Part shown: positions 32,948-40,360 of the stretch, one piece after another
How the letters are laid out: every line of letters starts with the position of its first letter
Numbering within the stretch: the stretch's first letter is position 1
From: Bifidobacterium amazonense
GTDB lineage: Bacteria; Actinomycetota; Actinomycetes; Actinomycetales; Bifidobacteriaceae
Assembly: GCF_018555435.2 (NCBI RefSeq)
Contig: NZ_JAFEJT020000022.1
Location: 1 to 44,476, forward strand
DNA: 44,476 nt
Direction: 5' to 3'
Notes under the pieces: generated by a model
The model's input: only the letters and a program-made list of their open reading frames with translations
Told to the model about the DNA's origin: nothing
Databases searched by the model: none
Program-made: the position numbers and the translations under genes

Positions 32948-34345
32948 ATGACCCTTCCCACCGTTCCCGACGACTTCATGTTCGGCACCGCCACCGCCTC
33001 CTACCAGATCGAAGGCGCGGCCGACGAGGACGGCCGCTGCCTGTCCATCTGGGACACGTTCTCCCACGCCGGCCACACCGTCAACGGCGACACCGGCGAC
33101 GTGGCCACCGACTCGTACCACCGCTACAAGGAGGACATCGCCCTGCTCAAGGACCTCGGCGTCGACTCCTACCGCTTCTCCGTCGCCATGCCGCGCATCG
33201 TCCCCACCGAAGGCGGCCCGACCAACGAAAAGGGTCTCGACTTCTACGAGCGCGTCGTCGACGAGCTGCTCGCCAACGGCATCAAGCCGTGCGCGACCCT
33301 GTACCACTGGGATCTGCCGCAGTATCTCGGCGACCAGGGCGGCTGGTTGAACCGCGACACCGCCTATCGCGTGGCCGACTATTCCCGCCGCGTGGCTGAG
33401 CGTCTCGGCGACCGCGTCGACACGTGGATCACGCTCAACGAGCCATGGTGTTCCTCCTACCTGAGCTACGGTGGCACCGAGCATGCGCCGGGTCTCGGCG
33501 GCGGTCCGGCCGCGTTTGAAGCGGTTCACCACCTCAACCTCGCCCACGGCCTCATGGTGCAGACGCTGCGCGACACCGTGACGAACGCCGCGGCCAAGGT
33601 CGCGGTCACGCTCAACCTGCAGGTCAACCGCGGCGACGCCGACGCCGTTCACCGCACCGACCTGATCGGCAACCGCGTCTTCCTCGACCCGATGCTGCGC
33701 GGCTACTATCCGGCCGAACTGTTCGCCGTCACGCGCGGCATCTGCGACTGGTCGTTCGTCAAGGACGGCGATCTTGAGCTGATCCACCAGCCGATCGACC
33801 TGCTCGGTCTGAACTACTACTCGACCGGACGCGTCGCGATGAGCGGCCGGCCGCAGTTCCCGCAGTCCACCGCGGCGAGCACGTTCCCCGGCTGCAGCGA
33901 CATCGACTGGCTGCCGACCGACGGCCCGCACACCGAAATGGGCTGGAACATCGACCCGGACGGCCTGTACGACATGCTCGTGCGCGTGCACAACGACTAT
34001 CCGGAATACCCGCTGTTTATCACCGAAAACGGCATGGCCTGTCCGGACGTGCTGGTCGAGGAAACCGTTCCGACTGCTGGTGAAGCGGTTAAGGCTGTGC
34101 ATGACCACGATCGTATCGACTACCTCACCAAGCACTTCGACGCCGCCCGCCGTGCGATGGAGGCCGGCGTGCCACTCGCCGGCTATTTCGTGTGGTCGCT
34201 GCTCGACAACTTCGAGTGGGCGTTCGGCTACACCAAGCGCTTCGGCATCACCTACGTCGACTACGAGACGCAGGAGCGCACCCCGAAGGACAGCTTCAAG
34301 TGGTACCGGCGTCTCATCGCCTCGCGCGAGCTGCCGGTGCTGTGA
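32948..34345 (+). CDS. GH1 beta-glucosidase
   Basis: 465-residue cytoplasmic family 1 beta-glycosidase. It begins with DDFMFGTATASYQIEGAADEDG; acid/base E165 is in WITLNEPW and nucleophile E360 in LFITENGM; the C-terminal WSLLDNFEWAFGYTKRFG is the aglycone/glycone wall. Length is standard. AAAGGA before the ATG. It releases glucose (or mannose, galactose) from beta-linked oligosaccharides in the cytoplasm. Together with GH2 mannosidase and the Dpp-type importer this suits gluco-manno-oligosaccharides (inference). Confidence 0.94.
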   Translation: MTLPTVPDDFMFGTATASYQIEGAADEDGRCLSIWDTFSHAGHTVNGDTGDVATDSYHRYKEDIALLKDLGVDSYRFSVAMPRIVPTEGGPTNEKGLDFYERVVDELLANGIKPCATLYHWDLPQYLGDQGGWLNRDTAYRVADYSRRVAERLGDRVDTWITLNEPWCSSYLSYGGTEHAPGLGGGPAAFEAVHHLNLAHGLMVQTLRDTVTNAAAKVAVTLNLQVNRGDADAVHRTDLIGNRVFLDPMLRGYYPAELFAVTRGICDWSFVKDGDLELIHQPIDLLGLNYYSTGRVAMSGRPQFPQSTAASTFPGCSDIDWLPTDGPHTEMGWNIDPDGLYDMLVRVHNDYPEYPLFITENGMACPDVLVEETVPTAGEAVKAVHDHDRIDYLTKHFDAARRAMEAGVPLAGYFVWSLLDNFEWAFGYTKRFGITYVDYETQERTPKDSFKWYRRLIASRELPVL

Positions 34346-34367
34346 ATCTGGCATCGGGGGTAAGCGC

Positions 34368-34416
34368 GTGGCGGTTTTCTCTCACTGCGATCGTCTCAGT
34401 GAGAGAAAACCGCCAC
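34368..34416. terminator. 20-bp perfect inverted repeat after GH1
   Basis: Arms 34368-34387 (starting GTGGCGGTTTTCTCTCACTG) and 34397-34416, loop of nine bases. It could terminate GH1; its AT-rich middle gives T-runs on both strands. The rest of 34417-34555 shows no gene. Confidence 0.7.
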
Positions 34417-34556
34417 TCGTCGTATCCACGACGGCGATGAAAACCGGATTTACCTCCGCCGCAGATATTCGCGCAGGAACGGCGCTGCGAAATCGACCTC
34501 GCCGCGTTCCGTACCGCCTCGATGCGCGAAAGCAGTCCGACACGCCGAGTAGCGCA

Positions 34557-34602
34557 ACTTAACCGGTTGAGTTATAGTAAGGAGCAACTCAACCGGTTAA
34601 GT
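34557..34602 (+). promoter_or_regulatory. Paired operators at the ABC operon promoter
   Basis: ACTTAACCGGTTGAGT (34557-34572) and ACTCAACCGGTTAAGT (34587-34602) are reverse complements of one another and flank a -10-like TATAGT (34573-34578). A 30-bp spacing of centres would put both on one face of the helix. Confidence 0.8.
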
Positions 34603-34715
34603 CAGCGGTTGGACGGGATAATGGCCCGACCGACGTGGGATGATCGGATGGGGCAGGATGCCCCGGCGTGGAAGCCGGGTATGGAAGAAAAGACAAGCAA
34701 CCGAAAGGATTGACG

Positions 34716-36422
34716 ATGACGTCGAAAGTGAGGAAGACCCTGCGTCGAATGATCGCCGCGGCGGCCGCAGTCGCCTCCCTGATGTCCGTCGCGGCATGCG
34801 GCGGGGCCTCGTCAAGCACGGCCGCCGACGGGACGGTGGTGAGCATCTTCAACGGCACCACCGGCACGTTCAACGAGAACTTCAACCCGTTCTCGCCCAC
34901 CGCGCTCGGTCCCACGCTGGGCGTGATCTACGAGACGCTCTTCTGGTACAACCTCGCCTCCGACGAGGATCCCAAGCCGATGCTCGCCACCGGATACCGG
35001 TGGAACGAGGACGGCTCTGAACTGACCATTACTACCCGCGAAGGCGTCAAGTGGCAGGACGGCGAACCGTTCTCCGCTGCCGACGTGGCGTTCACGTTCA
35101 ACCTCATCCACGACACCCCGGCCCTCAACACCAACGGCACCGCCGCCACCGCCGAGGTCCTCGATTCCAATCATGTCAAGATCATCTTCAGCAAGGGCAA
35201 GAACCCCGCGAAGTTCAAGGGCGCATACATGCAGGAGGGCGGCATCCTCGGCGGCCAGGGCATCGTGCCGGAGCACATCTGGAAGAACATCAAGGACCCG
35301 ATGAACTATACGAACGCGAACCCGATCGGCACCGGTGCGTTCAAGCTGAACCGCTTCACCCCGCAGTCCTACAGCTTCGAGGCCTTCAAGGACTACTGGG
35401 GCGGTGCCCCGAAGATCGACGGCGTCCGGTACATCGCCCTCAACGACGCGTCCGCCGCCACCAGCACGCTGATGGCCGGTCAGGTCGACTGGATGAGCGC
35501 CTACATCCCCAGCTACCAGATGCTGCTCAAGAACTATCCGCGCATCGCCGCCGTGAACACGCCGCGACTGACCACCGTCGTCATGACATGCTCCAACGCG
35601 GACGCCGGTTGCAAAGGACCGCAGACCGACACCGCCGTGCGTCAGGCCATCTACTACGGCATGAACCGCACCCAGCTCAACAAGCTCGCCGGTGCGGGTT
35701 CCGGCGCGATCGGCTCACCGACCATGCTTATGCCCGACCGCGACGCAAAGTGGATCGCCGATGACGATCTCAAGTACACGCCGGAAACCGAGGATCAGGA
35801 CAAGGCCAAGCAGATCCTCGACGAGGCTGGATGGAAGATGGGCAAGGACGGCTATCGCTATAAGAACGGCGAAAAACTGAGCATGACGATCCAGACCGTC
35901 GCCGGCTGGTCCGACTACATCCTCATCAACGACACGCTGAAGCAGCAGCTCAAGCCGCTCGGCATCGAGATCGTCTCCACGCAGATGGCGTGGAACCAGT
36001 GGAACGACAACGAGCAGAAAGGCAACTACCAGCTCTCGCTCGACTCGCTCGGCCTCGGCGTCACCTCCGACCCGTACTACACGTACAACCCGCGCTACCA
36101 TTCGGATCAGATGACCAAGGTCGGCGAGACGTCCGGCGGTCAGAACTACGCGCGTTACGCGAACCGGACGGTCGATGACGCGATCGAGGCCGCCGCCTCC
36201 ACCGAGGACGAGAACGAGCGCAAGGCGCAGTATGCGATCGTCCAGAAGGAGATCGCCAACGACGTGCCGTACATCCCGGTCTACATCAATTCGATGCTCA
36301 CCGAATTCAACACCGACAAGGTGACCGGCTGGCCCACCGAAGACGACATGTACGCGCTGCCCGCCGCATGGAAGGCGTGGGACATGGGCATCATCCTGCA
36401 GCATCTCGAGCCGAAGCAGTGA
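34716..36422 (+). CDS. ABC transporter solute-binding lipoprotein, family 5 (Dpp/Opp-type)
   Basis: 568-residue exported lipoprotein with basic n-region KVRKTLRRM and lipobox SVAAC. The body is family 5 (SBP_bac_5): NPFSPTALGPTLGVIYETLFWYN, then WNEDGSELTITTREGVKWQDGEPFSAADVAFTFNLI, and a C-terminal LEPKQ. Although named for peptides, this family also imports beta-linked oligosaccharides, e.g. manno- and cello-oligosaccharides in Thermotoga. The glycosidase neighbours and the shared operators favour that role here. CGAAAGGA precedes the ATG. Confidence 0.9.
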   Translation: MTSKVRKTLRRMIAAAAAVASLMSVAACGGASSSTAADGTVVSIFNGTTGTFNENFNPFSPTALGPTLGVIYETLFWYNLASDEDPKPMLATGYRWNEDGSELTITTREGVKWQDGEPFSAADVAFTFNLIHDTPALNTNGTAATAEVLDSNHVKIIFSKGKNPAKFKGAYMQEGGILGGQGIVPEHIWKNIKDPMNYTNANPIGTGAFKLNRFTPQSYSFEAFKDYWGGAPKIDGVRYIALNDASAATSTLMAGQVDWMSAYIPSYQMLLKNYPRIAAVNTPRLTTVVMTCSNADAGCKGPQTDTAVRQAIYYGMNRTQLNKLAGAGSGAIGSPTMLMPDRDAKWIADDDLKYTPETEDQDKAKQILDEAGWKMGKDGYRYKNGEKLSMTIQTVAGWSDYILINDTLKQQLKPLGIEIVSTQMAWNQWNDNEQKGNYQLSLDSLGLGVTSDPYYTYNPRYHSDQMTKVGETSGGQNYARYANRTVDDAIEAAASTEDENERKAQYAIVQKEIANDVPYIPVYINSMLTEFNTDKVTGWPTEDDMYALPAAWKAWDMGIILQHLEPKQ

Positions 36423-36453
36423 CGCCGAACGGCGACATAGACAAGGAACAGTC

Positions 36454-37443
36454 ATGAAATACGTCCTGAGAAAACTGGGCTTCTACGCCATCGCCCTGTG
36501 GGCCGCGCTCACGCTCAACTTCTTCCTGCCGCGCATCATGCCCGGCAACCCCGTCGACCAGCTCATCTCCAAGCTCGCGCAGAAGGGCCAAGTCACGCCG
36601 GCCACCCGCCACGCGATCGAACTGATGCTCGGCTCCGACTCGTCCGTGCCGCTGTGGAGGCAGTACCTCAACTACTTCGGCAACATCCTCCGCGGCGACC
36701 TCGGCGTATCCGTCACGTACTTCCCGAACTCGGTGACGTCCGTGATCGGCAGCACCCTGCCGTGGACCGTCGGGCTCGTCGGCATCTCCACGATCATCGC
36801 GTTCCTCATCGGCACGCTGCTCGGCACGATCGCCGGCTGGAAGCGAGGCTCGTGGATCGACAACCTGATCCCCGTGACCACGCTGCTGCAGTCGATTCCG
36901 TACTTCTGGCTCGCGCTGATCCTGCTGTACTTCTTCGGACTGAAGAACCCGATCTTCCCGCTGTTCGGCGGCTACGACGTGTGGAGCGTCACGCCCGGCT
37001 GGAACCTCGCGTTCATCGGCTCGCTCATCAAGTACGGCACGCTGCCGGCGATCACGATCGTGCTCTCGTCGGTCGGTGGATGGATGCTCGGCATGCGCAA
37101 CATGATGGTCGCCACGCTGTCCGAGGACTACATCCTGACCGCCGAGGCGAAAGGCCTGTCGCGAGGGCGGATCATGACCTCGTACGCCGCCCGCAACGCG
37201 ATCCTGCCGTCCATCTCCGGCTTCGCGATCTCGCTCGGCTTCGTCGTGGCCGGTTCGATCGTCGCCGAATCCGTGTTCTCCTACCCCGGCATCGGCTTCG
37301 CGCTGCTGACCGCCGTGCAGAACAATGACTACGCGCTCATGCAGGGCATCTTCATGATCATCACGGTCTCCGTGCTCGGCGCGAACCTGTTCATGGACCT
37401 GATCTACGGCTTCATCGACCCGCGCACCCGCGCGCAGGGCTGA
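36454..37443 (+). CDS. ABC transporter permease, DppB-like
   Basis: 329-residue permease with the typical N-terminal helix (LGFYAIALWAALTLNFFLPRIMPGNPVD), a large external loop and about six segments in all. The EAA loop is AEAKGLSRGRIMTSYAARNAILP. CAAGGA precedes the ATG. Partner of the DppC-like protein. Confidence 0.93.
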   Translation: MKYVLRKLGFYAIALWAALTLNFFLPRIMPGNPVDQLISKLAQKGQVTPATRHAIELMLGSDSSVPLWRQYLNYFGNILRGDLGVSVTYFPNSVTSVIGSTLPWTVGLVGISTIIAFLIGTLLGTIAGWKRGSWIDNLIPVTTLLQSIPYFWLALILLYFFGLKNPIFPLFGGYDVWSVTPGWNLAFIGSLIKYGTLPAITIVLSSVGGWMLGMRNMMVATLSEDYILTAEAKGLSRGRIMTSYAARNAILPSISGFAISLGFVVAGSIVAESVFSYPGIGFALLTAVQNNDYALMQGIFMIITVSVLGANLFMDLIYGFIDPRTRAQG

Positions 37444-37467
37444 GGCTCGGGAAAGGACTGAAAGACA

Positions 37468-38502
37468 ATGGCTGCAACAACCGCAACGACTGCCACGACC
37501 GCAACGGTCAAGCCGGTCAAGCCGACCAAACCGCACAAGTCGCGCGCCGACTCCATGCTCCCGCCGATGACACCGAAACTGGCGGTCGGCCTGACGATCG
37601 TCATCGTCATCGCCGCGTTCGCGATTTTCGTGCCGTTCTTCGTCGATGATCCGAACAAGGTCAGTGACGTCGGACTGACCGGCCCGAGCGCCGAGCACTG
37701 GCTCGGCACCACGCAGACCGGCCAGGACGTGTTCGCCCAGCTCGCCTACGCCTGCCGTGGCTCGCTGTTCATAGGCCTGACCGTCGGCGTGCTCGCCGTC
37801 GCGCTCTCCAGCTTCTTCGGCATCCTCGGCGCCTACGTGGGCGGCGCGACCGACGAGGCGTTCTCGCTGCTCTCCAACGTGATGCTCGTCATCCCCGGTC
37901 TGCCGCTCATGATCGTCATCGCCAGCTACATGCCGAACAAATCGAGCGTGCTTGTCGCCGGCGTGCTCGCCCTGACCTCGTGGGCCGGCCCGTCGCGAGT
38001 CCTGCGCGGATTCACAATGTCGGTGCGCTCGCGAGACTACGTGCTTGCCGCCCGCGTGGCCGGCGAAAAGCCGTGGCGCATCCTGTTCGTCGAGATCTTC
38101 CCGAACCTGATCCCGCTGCTCGCCTCACAGGCCATGAGCGCGATCATCGCCGCGATCCTCGGCGAAGCCGGTCTGAGCTACCTCGGCCTCGGCGCGACCG
38201 ACTCGTACACCTGGGGCACGATGCTCTACTACGCGCAGAACGGCATGGCGCTCATCCTCGGCGCATGGTGGTGGTTCATCCCGCCGGGACTGTGCATCGC
38301 CCTGTTCGGCGCGGCTCTGGCGCTCATCAACTTCTCGGTCGACGAGATCGTCAACCCGAAGCTCAAGGCCGCCACCCGCAGCCAGATCAAGCAATGGAAG
38401 CTCGAGGAGAAGGCCGGCAAGGCCCGGTCCGACGCGGCCCACGCGGCAACGCCGGCGCTTGCCAAGGTCACCAAGGTCACAGCAAAGGAGGCCGTCGCAT
38501 GA
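37468..38502 (+). CDS. ABC transporter permease, DppC-like
   Basis: 344-residue permease with an N-terminal low-complexity tail (AATTATTATTATVKPVKPTK), six hydrophobic segments, GTTQTGQDVFAQLAYACRGSLFIGL and an EAA loop AARVAGEKPWRILFVEIFPNLIP. A ~45-residue charged C-terminal tail extends beyond the usual end. The stop overlaps the ATPase start (ATGA at 38499). Confidence 0.92.
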   Translation: MAATTATTATTATVKPVKPTKPHKSRADSMLPPMTPKLAVGLTIVIVIAAFAIFVPFFVDDPNKVSDVGLTGPSAEHWLGTTQTGQDVFAQLAYACRGSLFIGLTVGVLAVALSSFFGILGAYVGGATDEAFSLLSNVMLVIPGLPLMIVIASYMPNKSSVLVAGVLALTSWAGPSRVLRGFTMSVRSRDYVLAARVAGEKPWRILFVEIFPNLIPLLASQAMSAIIAAILGEAGLSYLGLGATDSYTWGTMLYYAQNGMALILGAWWWFIPPGLCIALFGAALALINFSVDEIVNPKLKAATRSQIKQWKLEEKAGKARSDAAHAATPALAKVTKVTAKEAVA

Positions 38503-39454
38503 CCGCCGCAATGAATAGCAGCGCTGCCGCAGCCGGCATCGCTGCCGACATCCCGACCAACGTGCTGCCGCCCGTCTACGAAGCGGACCCGGTGCTCGAA
38601 ATCGAGGACTTCTGCGTCGAATACCGCGCCGAAAAGACCGTGCAGGCCGTCAAACACGTCAACCTCAAGCTCGGCCGCGGCGAGGTCCTCGGACTCGCTG
38701 GCGAATCCGGCTGCGGCAAATCCACGCTCGCGTATGGCGTCAACCGACTGCTCAAGCCGCCGGCCGTCGTCACCTCCGGCCGCGTGACGTTCAACTCGCG
38801 CGAAGGCTATCCGATCGACGTACGCGCCCTCGAAGGCGACGATCTGCGCATGTTCCGCTGGGAGAAGATCTCGATGGTCTTCCAGGGTGCGATGAACTCG
38901 CTCAACCCGGTCAAGAAGATCAAGGACCAGCTCGGCGACGTGTTCACCACGCACCGGCCGGACATGGGCCGCAAGGAGCGTCTCGACAAGTGCGGCGAAC
39001 TGCTCGAACGCGTCGGCGTGGACCGCAACAGGTCAACGCCTACCCGCACGAACTGTCCGGAGGCATGCGCCAGCGCGTGATGATCGCGATGGCGATGGCG
39101 CTCGACCCGCAGGTGATGATCATGGACGAGCCGACCACCGCGCTCGACGTGGTCGTGCAGCGCGAGATCCTGCGCGAGATCACCAGGCTCAAGGACGAAT
39201 TCGGTTTCGCCGTCATCTTCATCACGCACGATCTGCCGCTGCTGCTCGAAATCTCCGACCGCATCGCCGTGATGCGCAAGGGCGAGATCATCGAGCTCAA
39301 CGACGCGATGGACCTGTACACCAATCCGCAGCAGGAGTACACGCGCAAGCTGCTCTCCAGCTTCCCGTCGCTGACCGGCGAACGCGGCGACTTCATCCGC
39401 ACCGGTTCCGAAGACCTGGCCGAAGGCACCTCGCCGTTCGCCACCAAGGAGTGA
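38499..39454 (+). pseudogene. ABC transporter ATPase, DppD-like, split by a frameshift
   Basis: Reading from ATG 38499 gives Walker A (GESGCGKST) and the N-terminal half, then departs after GVDRN at about 39030 and stops at 39080. The frame one base earlier continues with VNAYPHELSGGMRQR (signature), IMDEPTTALD (Walker B) and FITHDLPLLLE to the stop at 39454. The break is at AACAGGTCAAC (39027-39037); an original AGGGTC with one lost G restores NRVNAYPHELSGG. Halves are otherwise intact and closely spaced with neighbours, so either a recent mutation or a sequence error. No slippery heptamer is visible for programmed frameshifting. If real, the importer would lack one of its two ATPases. Confidence 0.85.
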
Positions 39455-39459
39455 GTATC

Positions 39460-40284
39460 ATGACCACGCTTGAATTGAGGGACGTCACCAAGCAGTTCGA
39501 CCTGCGTTCGGGATTGAAGACGACCAAGTTCACGGCCGTCAGCCACGCGAGCTTCACGCTCGAATCCGGCAAGACTGTCGCGCTGGTCGGCCAGTCCGGC
39601 TCCGGCAAGTCGACGATCGCGAAGATGATCCTCGGTCTGGAGGTGCCGACCGAAGGCCAGATCCTGATCGACGGCAAGCCGGTCGACCACCACGGCGGCA
39701 AGGCCGACCACATCTTCCGCAAGACCGTGCAGATGGTGTTCCAGGACCCGTACGCCTCGCTCAACCCGTTCCACACGGTCGAACACCACATCGCCCGTCC
39801 GATGAAGCTGCACCACCCGGGCATGAGCAATGCGGAAGTGCACCGGCGCGTGATCGAGCTGCTCGACCGCGTGCGTCTGACCCCGGGCGAGGACTTCGCC
39901 AAGCGCCTGCCCGGCGAACTGTCCGGCGGCCAGCGCCAGCGCGTCGCCATCGCGCGTGCGCTCGCCCCCGAGCCGAGCATCCTTATCGCCGACGAACCGG
40001 TGTCGGCGTTGGACGTGTCGATCCGACTCGGCGTGCTCAACCTCTTGGCCCGTCTGCAGCGCGAGGAGAACCTCGGTGTGCTGTACATCACGCACGACAT
40101 GGCCACCGCCCGCCATTTCTCCGACGAGATCATGGTGATGCGCAAGGGCGAGATCGTCGAACGCGGTCCGGCCGACGACGTGATCCTCCACCCGCAGGCC
40201 GAATACACGAAGACGCTGATCGGCGCGGCCCCCGATCCGGAGCGCAGGCTCCGGGAGCTCATGGCCCAGCGGACGGCCGCATAG
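39460..40284 (+). CDS. ABC transporter ATPase, DppF-like
   Basis: 274-residue ATPase: Walker A GQSGSGKST, Q-loop MVFQDPYASLNP, signature LSGGQRQR, Walker B ILIADEPVSALDVS and the H-loop ITHD. It ends with the oligopeptide-transporter C-terminal motif HPQAEYTKTLIGAAPDP. The ATG at 39460 follows AAGGAG; GTG 39451 overlaps the previous stop and is less likely. It normally dimerises with the DppD-like ATPase, which is split here. Confidence 0.93.
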   Translation: MTTLELRDVTKQFDLRSGLKTTKFTAVSHASFTLESGKTVALVGQSGSGKSTIAKMILGLEVPTEGQILIDGKPVDHHGGKADHIFRKTVQMVFQDPYASLNPFHTVEHHIARPMKLHHPGMSNAEVHRRVIELLDRVRLTPGEDFAKRLPGELSGGQRQRVAIARALAPEPSILIADEPVSALDVSIRLGVLNLLARLQREENLGVLYITHDMATARHFSDEIMVMRKGEIVERGPADDVILHPQAEYTKTLIGAAPDPERRLRELMAQRTAA

Positions 40285-40360
40285 CCGTCGCGTGCCGCCG
40301 CAACGGCAACCAACGGCGATCAGTCGCCGCACACCGCACATTCACGAAGAAGGCATGATC

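Noticed and set aside
38499..39454. Programmed frameshift in the ATPase gene
   Set aside because: No slippery heptamer or downstream stem fits at 39027-39037, and this gene family is not known for recoding; a lost base is simpler.
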